From Bordetella genomosp. 11 (GTDB taxonomy: Bacteria > Pseudomonadota > Gammaproteobacteria > Burkholderiales > Burkholderiaceae_B), in assembly GCF_002261215.1 (NCBI RefSeq), contig NZ_NEVS01000004.1, positions 1,302,001 to 1,366,000 on the forward strand: a DNA stretch of 64,000 nt, given 5' to 3'. The notes under the pieces are model-generated. The model saw only the letters and a program-made list of their open reading frames with translations, was not told where the DNA came from and did not search any database. The translations under genes were made by a program, and so were the position numbers. Positions 35,757 through 44,477 of the stretch are shown one piece after another (position 1 is the first letter of the stretch; each line of letters begins with the position of its first letter).

Positions 35757-37037
35757 TCAGGCCGGCGTGGCGGCCTGTTGGCAGGCCTTGATCCAGGGTT
35801 TCAGGGCGGTGCCCGCATCGGCGAAACCCGCCGGGTCGATACGAATGCCGCGTTCGAACAGGCCGCGCAGCTGGCGCAGGTCCGCCGCCGCGTTCACGGC
35901 GACCCCGTGCACCGGTATGCCGTCGCGATGGCCCAGCCAGATCAGGCGGGGCGTCTCCGATTCGGGGCTGTCGGCGCCGCGGCAGGCATAGACCAGCCCG
36001 GGCGCCGGCATTCCCAGCATCTGGATATTGCAGCCGAACTGATCTGTCCAGAACCAGGGATAGGGCGGCAGCGGCGGCTCGGCATCGAGCATGGCGGCGG
36101 CCGCCACGCGTGCCTGTTCGTTGGCGTTCTGCCAGGACTCCAGGCGCGCATGCCGGCCCAGGAAATCGCGATGCTGGCTGGCGCAGTCGCCGATCGCCAG
36201 AACGTGGGGATCGGAGCTGCGGCAATGCGCATCCACGCGTATGCCGCCATTCGCCGGGTCGATGTCCAGGCCGGCATCGCGCGCCAGCCCGACTTCCGGC
36301 TGCAGGCCGATGGCCACCACGACGGCGTCCGCCGGCAGGGCTTCTCCGCTGTCCAGCACCAGCGCGGACGGCGTGCGGCCGTCGGCATGCCACGCAATGG
36401 AGGCGATACCGGTACCCAGGCATAGCCTGGCGCCGGTCGCCGCCGCGCGCGCCGCCAGCCAATCGGAGAAGGGAGCGGGCAGGGCGTTGGGCAGCAGGCG
36501 CGGCGCGCTTTCGACGATGGTCGTGTCGGCACCGCCATCCAGGGCGGTGGAGGCGATTTCCAGGCCCAGGAAGCCGCCGCCGACCACAACGATGCGCGCG
36601 CCGGGGCGCAGGCAGGCGCGCAGCCCGCGGGCGTCATCCAGGGTGCGGACATAGTGCACGTTGGGCGTGCCGCGCGGCAACGCCGCCAATTCGCGCGCCT
36701 GCCCGCCCGTGGCCAACAGGCAGCGGTCGTAGGCCAGCACCGATCCGTCCGCCAGGCGTATCTCGCGCCGCGCGGGATCCAGCGCCAGCGCTTCCATGCC
36801 GGAGATCAGCCTGATGTCCTGCCCCGCATAGAAAGCAGGGGGATGAATCGCCGCGGCGGCTTCGGCCTCGACGGCGCGCAGGATGGCCTTGGACAACGGC
36901 GGGCGTTCGTAGGGCGCATGCGGTTCGCGGCCGACCAGGACCAGCGCGCCGGCGTAGCCCGACGAACGCAGGGCGGCGGCCGCCATGGCGCCGCCCTGGC
37001 CGGCACCGACGATGACGATGGAGGCGGGGGGCGCCAT
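35757..37037 (-). CDS. FAD-dependent ferredoxin reductase (PicB component)
   Basis: The 426-residue protein is a BphA4/glutathione-reductase-type ferredoxin reductase: FAD motif SIVIVGAGQGGAMAAAALRS at the start, ERPPLSKAIL, NAD-binding RIVVVGGGFLGLEIASTA and the flavin-closing VLAIGDCASQ. It carries electrons from NAD(P)H to the Rieske ferredoxin encoded just upstream. I set the start at ATG 37037; a GTG at 37046 overlapping the ferredoxin stop (GTGA) is equally plausible and would add three residues. Confidence 0.92.
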   Translation of the reverse strand: MAPPASIVIVGAGQGGAMAAAALRSSGYAGALVLVGREPHAPYERPPLSKAILRAVEAEAAAAIHPPAFYAGQDIRLISGMEALALDPARREIRLADGSVLAYDRCLLATGGQARELAALPRGTPNVHYVRTLDDARGLRACLRPGARIVVVGGGFLGLEIASTALDGGADTTIVESAPRLLPNALPAPFSDWLAARAAATGARLCLGTGIASIAWHADGRTPSALVLDSGEALPADAVVVAIGLQPEVGLARDAGLDIDPANGGIRVDAHCRSSDPHVLAIGDCASQHRDFLGRHARLESWQNANEQARVAAAAMLDAEPPLPPYPWFWTDQFGCNIQMLGMPAPGLVYACRGADSPESETPRLIWLGHRDGIPVHGVAVNAAADLRQLRGLFERGIRIDPAGFADAGTALKPWIKACQQAATPA

Positions 37038-37042
37038 GCGGG

Positions 37043-37354
37043 TCACCGTGAGACGTCGGTCAGGATGTCGGTACCCTCGACCTTGACGGGATACACACGG
37101 ATGTCGCCGGTCGCGGGCGCGCACAGTGCCTTGCCGGTACGGATATCGAAGCGCGCCTGGTGCAGGGGGCATTCGATGCAGCCGTCTTCCAGATAGCCGT
37201 CCGACAGCAATGCATACGCATGGGTGCAAACATTGTCCGAGACGAAAAATTCACCCTCGCTGCGGTACAGCGCCAATGGCTTGCCGTCGGCCTGCACGGC
37301 CATGACCTCATCGTCTTCCAATGCGTCCGTCGATGCGATTCGGGTCCAGTTCAT
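37043..37354 (-). CDS. Rieske-type ferredoxin (PicB component)
   Basis: The 103-residue ferredoxin has Cys43-x-His45 (CTH) and Cys62-x2-His65 (CPLH), the Rieske pattern of BphF-type electron carriers. It is the first gene of the minus-strand oxygenase operon. Two operator copies lie immediately upstream (37365-37398), the nearest only 10 bp before the start codon, so repression would act at or just after the transcription start. A frame extension toward 37705 is not supported by any ribosome site. Confidence 0.92.
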   Translation of the reverse strand: MNWTRIASTDALEDDEVMAVQADGKPLALYRSEGEFFVSDNVCTHAYALLSDGYLEDGCIECPLHQARFDIRTGKALCAPATGDIRVYPVKVEGTDILTDVSR

Positions 37355-37364
37355 ATCCTTCTCG

Positions 37365-37398
37365 TCAGTATGCTGAGTAATTGTCATCAGTGTACTGC
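37365..37398. promoter_or_regulatory. Paired PicR-type operators before the Rieske operon
   Basis: TCAGTATGCTGA (37365-37376) and TCAGTGTACTGC (37387-37398), 22 bp apart, lie just upstream of the ferredoxin start. The remainder of the 385-bp divergent gap (37399-37619) holds no gene that I can support. Confidence 0.72.
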
Positions 37399-37619
37399 TC
37401 ATAAAAAGCGGCAAGCTCCTAGGGATTTCCCGGGTGGGCATGCGGGCGCGCGCGGCATCATGCCGACGCATGCCACCACCATGCCGTACGAGGGGGAAAA
37501 CCCTGTATTTTAGGTATCGCGGTGGTGCGCCGATGTGCCGGGTGGGTGCATGCGCGGACCATCGTGGCGCATGGGTTTTCATGAGCGGTGGATGCGTCTT
37601 CATACTCGGGTAATCATCG

Positions 37620-37670
37620 TTGACACTCGAAAACTCTCTCAGTATGCTGACTAACAAGTCAGTGTACTTA
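37620..37670 (+). promoter_or_regulatory. Promoter and paired operators of the hydroxylase operon
   Basis: TTGACA (37620-37625) and TATGCT (37643-37648), spaced 17 bp, form a good sigma-70 promoter. The -10 lies inside the operator TCAGTATGCTGA (37639-37650), and a second site TCAGTGTACTTA (37659-37670) follows 20 bp on. Repressor bound here would occlude RNA polymerase. Confidence 0.78.
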
Positions 37671-37739
37671 CATATTTTTTGGCGCGAATCGCATGCTCGT
37701 GCCACATACCATGGTCCACGTCTCAGGGGAGTCAGAGTT

Positions 37740-38843
37740 ATGCAACGACGCCGTTTCCTTACTCAGGCCGCGGGCGCCGCGGGCGCGGGCCTGGCTGCCG
37801 TCGCCGCGCCCGCGGTCGCGCAATCGAATCCGTCCGTGCGCTGGCGCATGTCCACCAGCTGGCCTAAAAGCCTGGACACCATCTATGGATCGGCGGACGA
37901 GTTCTGCAAGCGTGTCGGGCAATTGACCGACGGAAAATTCGAAATCCGCGCCTTCCCGGGCGGGGAAATCGTCCCGCCCGCGCAGAACATGGACGCCGTC
38001 AGCAACGGCACGGTGGAATGCAACCACGTGCTCAGCACCGCGTATATCGGCAAGAACACCGCCTTGACATTCGATACCGGTCTGTCCTTCGGGCTGAACG
38101 CCCGCCAGCACAATGCCTGGATCCATTATGGCGGCGGGCTGGAGCAGCTGCGTACCCTCTACAAGAAGTACAACATCGTCAACCACGTGTGCGGCAACGT
38201 CGGCGTGCAAATGGGCGGCTGGTACCGCAAGGAGATCAAGTCGGTGGCCGACCTGAAGGGCCTGAACATGCGTATCGGCGGGATCGGCGGCATGGTCCTT
38301 TCCAAGCTGGGGGCGGTTCCGCAGCAGATTCCGCCGGGCGATATCTATCCCGCGCTGGAAAAGGGCACGATCGATGCGGCCGAATGGATAGGCCCGTACG
38401 ACGACGCCAAGCTGGGTTTCAACAAGGTGGCGCCTTTCTACTATTCGCCGGGCTGGTTCGAGGGCAGCGCCTCGATCACCACCATGGTGTACGACAAGGC
38501 CTGGGAGTCCCTGCCGGCGTCGTACAAGGCCGCCTACGAATGCGCGGCGGGCGAGCAAACGATGCGCATGCTGGCCAACTACGACGCGCGCAATCCACAG
38601 GCCCTGCGCGGGCTGATCGCGAGCGGCGCCAAGGTACGTTATTTTCCCAAGGAAGTGATGGACGCGGTGTATAAGGCGTCGCAGGAGCTGTGGGAAGAGC
38701 TATCCGCCAACAACCCGGATTTCAAGGCACTTTATCCGGGATGGAAGAAGTTCCAGCAGGACGAGGCGGGCTGGTTCCGCGTTGCCGAAAGCGCCTTGGA
38801 CAACTACACGTTCGCCGAGGTGGCGCGGGCGCAGTCCAAGTAA
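37740..38843 (+). CDS. TRAP transporter substrate-binding protein, Tat-exported
   Basis: The 367-residue protein begins with a twin-arginine signal (MQRRRFLTQAAGAAGAG, cleavage near AVAQS). The mature part matches TakP-type DctP proteins: WRMSTSWPKSLDTIYG, LKGLNMRIGGIGGMVLSKLG (carboxylate-binding Arg in MRIGG) and ALEKGTIDAAEWIGPYDD. It is the first gene of the operator-controlled hydroxylase operon. Its membrane partners are probably the QM genes about 8 kb downstream in the same direction. Picolinate or another pyridine carboxylate is the likely ligand, by context. Confidence 0.92.
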   Translation: MQRRRFLTQAAGAAGAGLAAVAAPAVAQSNPSVRWRMSTSWPKSLDTIYGSADEFCKRVGQLTDGKFEIRAFPGGEIVPPAQNMDAVSNGTVECNHVLSTAYIGKNTALTFDTGLSFGLNARQHNAWIHYGGGLEQLRTLYKKYNIVNHVCGNVGVQMGGWYRKEIKSVADLKGLNMRIGGIGGMVLSKLGAVPQQIPPGDIYPALEKGTIDAAEWIGPYDDAKLGFNKVAPFYYSPGWFEGSASITTMVYDKAWESLPASYKAAYECAAGEQTMRMLANYDARNPQALRGLIASGAKVRYFPKEVMDAVYKASQELWEELSANNPDFKALYPGWKKFQQDEAGWFRVAESALDNYTFAEVARAQSK

Positions 38844-38861
38844 GCGGCACGGAGGACAGGG

Positions 38862-41267
38862 ATGACCACGGAACATGGCGGGGCGGCCAGGGCAGGCAAG
38901 GCCGAAGGTGTGGGCGCGCGGGTGCCGCGCAAGGAGGATGCGCGTCACCTGCACGGCAAGGGCAATTTCGTTGCCGACATGGCAATGCCCGGGCTGAGCG
39001 AGGTCGCGTTCCTGCGCAGCCCGCTGGCGCACGCGCGCATTGCCGCCGTGCGCACGGACGATAGCGTGGCCGGCTGCGTCATCCTGCGCCAGGACATGGC
39101 CGATTGCCGTGACATCGTCGCGGATTCGACACTGCCGACCTATCAATCCTCGGCGCAGCCGCCGCTGGCTGCCGGCAAGGTCCGCTTCGTCGGCGAGCCG
39201 GTCGCCATGGCGTTCGCGCCCAGCCGGGCGGAGGCCGAGGACGCCATCGAGCTTATCGATGTGGACTACGAGGATCTGCCCGTCTACGCCGATGTGTTCG
39301 CGGCCCAGTCCGCCACCGCCGAGTTCGTCCACGAGCAGTGGAGGGACAATGTCTTCGTGACGCTGAACGCCGACAGGGATTTCGACGCGCATGCGGGGCA
39401 GGCCGAGGTCGTCGTCAAAAGAAAGATGCGGCTGGCGCGTCAGTGCATGGTACCCATGGAGGGCAAGGCCGTCCTGGCCCACTGGGATCACCAGGCCGAC
39501 CAGCTCGTGGTCTACAGCGCCACGCAGGTGCCTCACATGATCCGCACCATCCTGGCCGAATGCCTGGAACTGGACCAGGGGCAGGTTCGCGTCATTTCTC
39601 CCGACGTGGGCGGCGCCTTCGGCTACAAGTGCGTGCTGCAGCAGGAAGAGCTCTGCGTGGCCTGGCTGGCCAAGACGTACCGGCGACCCTTCCGCTTCAT
39701 CGAGGACCGGCGCGAGCATCTGACGGCCGGCGCGAATTCCCGGGAACACCATTACGAGATGACGGCCTATGCCGACCGCCGTGGCAGGCTGCTGGCGCTG
39801 GACGCGCACGTGACGGTGGACGGTGGCGCGTATTCGGTGTGGCCCTTCACGATAGGCCTGGAGCCCGGCCAGGCGGTGGGCAACCTGCCGGGGCCCTATG
39901 CCTTCCGGGGCTATCGCTGCGTGACCCGCGCGGTGGCCACCAACAAGCCGGGCTTTGTGCCCTATCGCGGCGTGGCGCGCACGGGGGTGTGTTTCGCCAT
40001 CGAATTGATGATGGACGCGATCGCCCGCGAAGTGGGACGCGAACCCTGGGAGGTCCGGTTGGAAAACCTGGTCCGGCCGGAACAGATGCCCTACGTCAAC
40101 GTGACCAACAAGCATCTGGACAGCGGCGACTATCCCGCCAGCCTGCGCAAGGCGCTGGAGATGATAGATGCGGCGGGCGTGCGCGAGCGCCAGGAACGCG
40201 GCGAGCCCGACGGCCGCCTGATCGGGGTGGGCGTGGCCACCTATACGGAGCAGGCGGCGCACGGCACATCGGTCTTCGCCACCTGGGGCACGCCGGTGAT
40301 TCCGGGATTCGACCAGGCCACCGCGCGTATCACGCCGGATGGCGGCCTGGAAGTGCGCGTCGGCGTACATTCGCACGGGCAGGGCATGGAGACGACGTTC
40401 GCGCAGATCGCCAACGAGATCCTCGGCATTCCGGTGGCGCGCATCAAGCTGCTGCATGGCGACACGGGCCAGACGCCGTATTCCACCGGTACCTATGCAT
40501 CGCGCTCGCTGGTGATGTCCGGCGGCGCGGTATCCCAGGCCTGCAAACGGCTATTGCCGCGCGTGCTCCATATCGCGGCGCATCTGCTGGGCGTGCCGGC
40601 CGGGCAGGTGGCCGTCGGCGATGGCCGCTTCGCCGTGGCGGGGACGGCGGAGCGCGCGATCTCCATGCGCGAAGTCGCCGAAGCGTGGTACCTGAAGCCC
40701 CACCTGTTGCCCGCGGACGTCGATCCGCAGGGCCTGGAGGTGACGGTGGGCTACAAGCCGAAGGTCGATACCGGCTGCTTCACCTATGCGAGCCAGGCCG
40801 CCACGGTGGCCGTGGATCCCGCGACGGGCGGCGTGGAAATCCTGGATTACGTCGTGGTGGAAGACTGCGGCACGATGATCAATCCCATGGTGGTGGAAGG
40901 GCAGACCATCGGCGGCATCGCCCAAGGCATAGGTACGGCCTTCTATGAAGAAACGCCGTACGACGCCAACGGCCAGCCTTTGGCCTCGACGCTGGCCGAT
41001 TACATGCTGCCGGGCCCGACGGAAGTCCCGCACATGCGTATCCATCACTTCGAAACCCCATCGCCCCACACGGAGTTCGGCGCCAAGGGCATGGGCGAGG
41101 GCGGTGCCATCGCGCCGCCGGCGGTGCTGTTCAATGCGGTGAACGATGCGCTGCGCGCGGTGGGGGCGGCCGAGCTGGCACAGACCCCTCTTACGCCTTA
41201 TCGCGTGCTGCAGGCCATCGCGCAAGGCCGCCCGCGCGAGGAAACCGGCCAGGCCAAGGCAGCCTGA
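38862..41267 (+). CDS. Molybdenum hydroxylase large subunit (PicA component)
   Basis: The 801-residue protein belongs to the xanthine-oxidase family large subunits that bind Mo-MCD: VPRKEDARHLHGKGNFVADM, SPDVGGAFGYKC, NKPGFVPYRGVARTG and the catalytic Glu in GAKGMGEGGAIAPP near the C-terminus. It would add water-derived oxygen to picolinate at C6. The three subunit genes run large-medium-small with 7-bp and overlapping junctions. Reaction assignment is by cluster context; nicotinate and CO dehydrogenases share the fold. Confidence 0.9.
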   Translation: MTTEHGGAARAGKAEGVGARVPRKEDARHLHGKGNFVADMAMPGLSEVAFLRSPLAHARIAAVRTDDSVAGCVILRQDMADCRDIVADSTLPTYQSSAQPPLAAGKVRFVGEPVAMAFAPSRAEAEDAIELIDVDYEDLPVYADVFAAQSATAEFVHEQWRDNVFVTLNADRDFDAHAGQAEVVVKRKMRLARQCMVPMEGKAVLAHWDHQADQLVVYSATQVPHMIRTILAECLELDQGQVRVISPDVGGAFGYKCVLQQEELCVAWLAKTYRRPFRFIEDRREHLTAGANSREHHYEMTAYADRRGRLLALDAHVTVDGGAYSVWPFTIGLEPGQAVGNLPGPYAFRGYRCVTRAVATNKPGFVPYRGVARTGVCFAIELMMDAIAREVGREPWEVRLENLVRPEQMPYVNVTNKHLDSGDYPASLRKALEMIDAAGVRERQERGEPDGRLIGVGVATYTEQAAHGTSVFATWGTPVIPGFDQATARITPDGGLEVRVGVHSHGQGMETTFAQIANEILGIPVARIKLLHGDTGQTPYSTGTYASRSLVMSGGAVSQACKRLLPRVLHIAAHLLGVPAGQVAVGDGRFAVAGTAERAISMREVAEAWYLKPHLLPADVDPQGLEVTVGYKPKVDTGCFTYASQAATVAVDPATGGVEILDYVVVEDCGTMINPMVVEGQTIGGIAQGIGTAFYEETPYDANGQPLASTLADYMLPGPTEVPHMRIHHFETPSPHTEFGAKGMGEGGAIAPPAVLFNAVNDALRAVGAAELAQTPLTPYRVLQAIAQGRPREETGQAKAA

Positions 41268-41274
41268 GACAGCG

Positions 41275-42117
41275 ATGAAAGCAGCGAAATTCGACTACAT
41301 GCGGCCGGCTTCGGTGGAACAGGCACTGGGCGCGCTGCGCGAGCATGCCGGCCAGGCCAAGCTGATGTCCGGCGGCCAGTCCCTGGGACCCATGCTGAAC
41401 CTGCGCCTGGCCAGGCCAACGATGGTGATCGATATCTCCGGCCTGGAGGCCCTGCGCGGCGTGACCCGCGACGGCGATACGGTGCGCATCGGCGCGGCCG
41501 TCACGCATGCGGAGATCGAGGACGGCGTGCATGCGCCGCTGCGCGATTCGCCGATGCGCGAGGTGGCCGCCGGCATCGCCTATCGCGCGGTGCGCAACCG
41601 CGGCACCCTGGGCGGCAGCCTGGCCCACGCCGATCCGGCGGCCGACTGGGTGGTGGCGATGACCGCCCTGGGCGCCCGCATCGAACTGGCCGGCCCGCGG
41701 GGCGTGCGCCATGTCGCCGCGGATGCCTTGATGCAGGGCGCTTATACCGTTGACGTGCAGGAAGACGAACTGATACAGGCGGTCCACGTGCCGGTGGCCG
41801 GCAGCCGTGCCCGCTGGGGGTATTACAAGTTCTGCCGCAAGACCGGGGAATTTGCCGAGGCCAGCTGCGCGGCATGGTTCGATCCGGCCAGCGGCCAGGC
41901 GCGCATCGCGCTGGGCGCCCTGGATGGACCGCCGCGCCTGCTGTCCGGGCTGGCCGCGCGGGTCGCGCAGGGCGGCGCCGCCGCGATGGATGCCGCGGCG
42001 ATCGCCCGCGAAGTGGCGCAAGCCATGCCGGACAAGGATGAACCGCATCGCCAGTTGCATGCCGCCGCGGTCGCGCGCTGCCTGGCACAGGCCACGGGCA
42101 TAGGACAGCAATCATGA
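41275..42117 (+). CDS. Molybdenum hydroxylase FAD subunit (PicA component)
   Basis: The 280-residue subunit has the CoxM/XdhB-type FAD site: KLMSGGQSLGPMLNLRLA and RNRGTLGGSLAHADPAADW. It relays electrons from the [2Fe-2S] clusters to an external acceptor. ATG 41275 follows the large-subunit stop by 7 bp. Its own stop overlaps the next start (ATGA, 42114-42117). Confidence 0.93.
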   Translation: MKAAKFDYMRPASVEQALGALREHAGQAKLMSGGQSLGPMLNLRLARPTMVIDISGLEALRGVTRDGDTVRIGAAVTHAEIEDGVHAPLRDSPMREVAAGIAYRAVRNRGTLGGSLAHADPAADWVVAMTALGARIELAGPRGVRHVAADALMQGAYTVDVQEDELIQAVHVPVAGSRARWGYYKFCRKTGEFAEASCAAWFDPASGQARIALGALDGPPRLLSGLAARVAQGGAAAMDAAAIAREVAQAMPDKDEPHRQLHAAAVARCLAQATGIGQQS

Positions 42118-43355
42118 CGCAAGTAACGCTGGAAGTGAACGGACGCCGCGTGGCCGAGGATGCGCCGGCCCGCATGCACCTGGGCGATTTCCTGCGCGAC
42201 CGCCTGCGGCTGACCGGCACGCATCTGGGGTGCGAGCATGGGGTATGCGGTGCGTGCACCGTGCTGCTGGACGGCGCCCCGGTGCGTTCGTGCATTGCTT
42301 TTGCGGTCGCCTGCGAGGGCCGTCAGGTCACCACGATCGAGGGATACGACGCCGATCCGGTCATGGGCCGCCTGCGCGCGGCCTTTACGCGCCATCACGC
42401 GCTGCAGTGCGGGTACTGCACGCCCGGGATGCTGGCGACGGCGCGCGATATCGTGCTGCGCCTGCCTGACGCCGACGAGGCGCGGGTGCGCGTGGAGCTG
42501 TCGGGAAACCTGTGCCGCTGTACCGGCTATATGGGTATCGTCGCGGCGGTGATGTCGGTGTTGGCCGATTTGCGCGAGTCGCCCGACGCGGAGGTCCAGG
42601 GCCTGCGCGCGGCGGCGCGTCGCGGCTCGGCGGCCGGGCCGGCGGCGGCTGGCCCGACCGCGTTCGAGTCATACACGGCCACCGCCCCGGTCGAAGCGGC
42701 CGGCTTCGGCAGTGGTCCGGCGGCCGACACGGCATCCGCGCCGCCCGTGGCCGCGCGTGCCGCGGCCGCGCCGGCCGATACCCCGGCGGCGCACGGCGCG
42801 GGCAAGACCAACCAGATCGACGGCATGTTCGACGTACCGTTCCCGGCGGAGCGGGTATGGGCTTTCATGACGGACCTGCCGGCCGTGGCCGCCTGCCTGC
42901 CGGGGGCCGCCATCGAGGAACAGCAGGGCGATCGCGTGAAAGGCACGGTCTCGATCAAGTTCGGTCCGATGCGCGCGGCCTTCAACGGCGCCGCGCGGCT
43001 GGACCGCGACGATGCGGCGATGCGGGCGGTCCTGCGTGGTGCCGGCCAGGACTCATTGAGCCGGTCGCGGGCGAACGGCGATGTCGCCTATCGCGTCGAA
43101 GACCTGGGCGGCAATGCCGCGCGCGTGCGGGTCGAACTGGCCTATTCGCTGCAGGGGCCGCTGGCGCAGTTCTCGCGTTCGGGACTGGTGCGGGATTTCG
43201 TCGGCCGCATGATCGCGGACTTCGGCAGCAATGTCACGGCGCGCCTGTCCGGGACGGCGGACGCCCAGCCGGCACAGGCGTCGTTCAATGCGGCGGGCAT
43301 GTTCTTTCACGTGCTGTGGGCGCGCATCAAGCGCTGGCTGGGGCGCGCGGGTTAG
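42114..43355 (+). CDS. [2Fe-2S] subunit fused to a CoxG-like domain (PicA component)
   Basis: The 413-residue protein is over twice the length of a normal small subunit. Residues 1 to about 155 hold the two [2Fe-2S] sites: Cys40/45/48/60 and Cys99/102/134/136 (CGYCTPGM, CRCTGYMG). An Ala/Pro-rich linker (about 160-230) leads to a CoxG/SRPBCC domain (about 232-383, DGMFDVPFPAERVWAFMTDL, ACLPGAAI) with a hydrophobic C-terminal stretch. Separate CoxG proteins anchor CO dehydrogenase to the membrane and assist its recruitment. The fusion suggests that this hydroxylase is membrane-associated and feeds the respiratory chain directly. Confidence 0.9.
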   Translation: MTQVTLEVNGRRVAEDAPARMHLGDFLRDRLRLTGTHLGCEHGVCGACTVLLDGAPVRSCIAFAVACEGRQVTTIEGYDADPVMGRLRAAFTRHHALQCGYCTPGMLATARDIVLRLPDADEARVRVELSGNLCRCTGYMGIVAAVMSVLADLRESPDAEVQGLRAAARRGSAAGPAAAGPTAFESYTATAPVEAAGFGSGPAADTASAPPVAARAAAAPADTPAAHGAGKTNQIDGMFDVPFPAERVWAFMTDLPAVAACLPGAAIEEQQGDRVKGTVSIKFGPMRAAFNGAARLDRDDAAMRAVLRGAGQDSLSRSRANGDVAYRVEDLGGNAARVRVELAYSLQGPLAQFSRSGLVRDFVGRMIADFGSNVTARLSGTADAQPAQASFNAAGMFFHVLWARIKRWLGRAG

Positions 43356-43442
43356 GCCCCGGCCGCGTATTCCGCCGGAACAGGATCATCCGGATCCGCG
43401 TGCCGTCGCAGGCGCGCGGGTCCATCACTCCAAGGGAATCTC

Positions 43443-44477
43443 ATGCGGACAACCAAGCCATATGCATGGCGCCGGCTGTTGGCCGGCGCGGCCTTCCTGG
43501 CCCTCTGGGCGGCGGGAGGCGCCGCCGCGGCAGCCACGCCAACACCCCTGAAAGTACGCCTGGACTGGACGCCCTGGGGTGTACAGGCGCCTTTTCACCT
43601 GGCGCAGCAAAAGGGCTGGTACAAACAGGCGGGCCTGGACGTCACGCTGGAGGACGGCAACGGCTCGGTGACGACGGTGCAGATCGTCGGCTCCAGCGAT
43701 GCCTTCGATGTGGGACACGCGGCGCTTGCGTCCATGATGATCGCCCGCGACAAGGGCCTGCCGGTCAAGGCAGTGGCCGTGTTCGCCCGGCAGAGCGACA
43801 TCGGCCTGCTGGTGCCGGCGGATTCGGGCATCACCGGGCCGGGCGCGCTGAAGGGGCGGAAAGTCGCCTATACCGCGGGCTCCCTGGAGGCGCCCTTTAT
43901 CGACGCTTTTCTGGCGGCGGGCGGGCTCAAGCGCGGCGACGTCGAACTGGTGAACGTGGACGCCGCCAGCAAGGCCTCGACCTATGCCGTCGGCAGGGCG
44001 GACGCGGCGTTCTCCACGATTCCCTTCTTCCTGCCCGTGGTATCGCAGAAACGTCCCTCGACCGCCGTGCGCTTCGCCGACTTCGGCCTGAACATGCCCA
44101 GCTTCGGCCTGTTCGCCAGCGAGGACAAGCTCCGGACCCGCGGCGATGCGATCGCGGCCTTCGCCAGCGTAACGGCGCGGGCGTGGGAATATATCCAGGC
44201 CGGACACCAGGACGAGGCCGTCGCGGCCATCATGGCGCAGCGGCCGCAGGCGCGCCTGGATCCGCAGGTGCTGCGCGGACAGATCGACGCCCTCCAAGCG
44301 TACTTCGGCAAACCGCCCGCGGGCGGCCGCATGGGCGTTCCGGTTCCGGACGATTGGACGCAGGCGGTGAAGACCTTGTCATCGGTGGGCCTGATCGGGG
44401 CCGGGGCCGATCCTGCCTCTTTTTATGTCCAGGGCCTCGTGCACCCCGAACGCTACGACGCCATGGTGGCCCAATGA
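43443..44477 (+). CDS. ABC transporter substrate-binding protein, NMT1/THI5-like
   Basis: The 344-residue exported protein has a signal peptide (LLAGAAFLALWAAGGAAAA) and the NMT1/SsuA-like fold: VRLDWTPWGVQAPFHLAQQKGWYKQAGLDV, then DVGHAALASMMIARDKGLPV and GRKVAYTAGSLEAPFIDAFL. Relatives bind hydroxymethylpyrimidine, aromatic acids, sulfonates or taurine. It is 87 bp after the hydroxylase small subunit in the same direction and starts an SBP-ATPase-permease set, so a pyridine carboxylate is a fair guess. Confidence 0.88.
   Translation: MRTTKPYAWRRLLAGAAFLALWAAGGAAAAATPTPLKVRLDWTPWGVQAPFHLAQQKGWYKQAGLDVTLEDGNGSVTTVQIVGSSDAFDVGHAALASMMIARDKGLPVKAVAVFARQSDIGLLVPADSGITGPGALKGRKVAYTAGSLEAPFIDAFLAAGGLKRGDVELVNVDAASKASTYAVGRADAAFSTIPFFLPVVSQKRPSTAVRFADFGLNMPSFGLFASEDKLRTRGDAIAAFASVTARAWEYIQAGHQDEAVAAIMAQRPQARLDPQVLRGQIDALQAYFGKPPAGGRMGVPVPDDWTQAVKTLSSVGLIGAGADPASFYVQGLVHPERYDAMVAQ

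Noticed and set aside
28256..37354. Nicotinate (nic) degradation cluster
   Set aside because: The lower pathway is shared, but there is no NicC-type flavin monooxygenase. A gamma-resorcylate-type decarboxylase and a Rieske oxygenase are present instead, which fits picolinate.
42512..44470. A long plus-strand frame running through the CoxG fusion and ABC binding protein into the ATPase
   Set aside because: The part before 44474 is out of frame with strong genes and low in complexity; only the final ATPase section is real.
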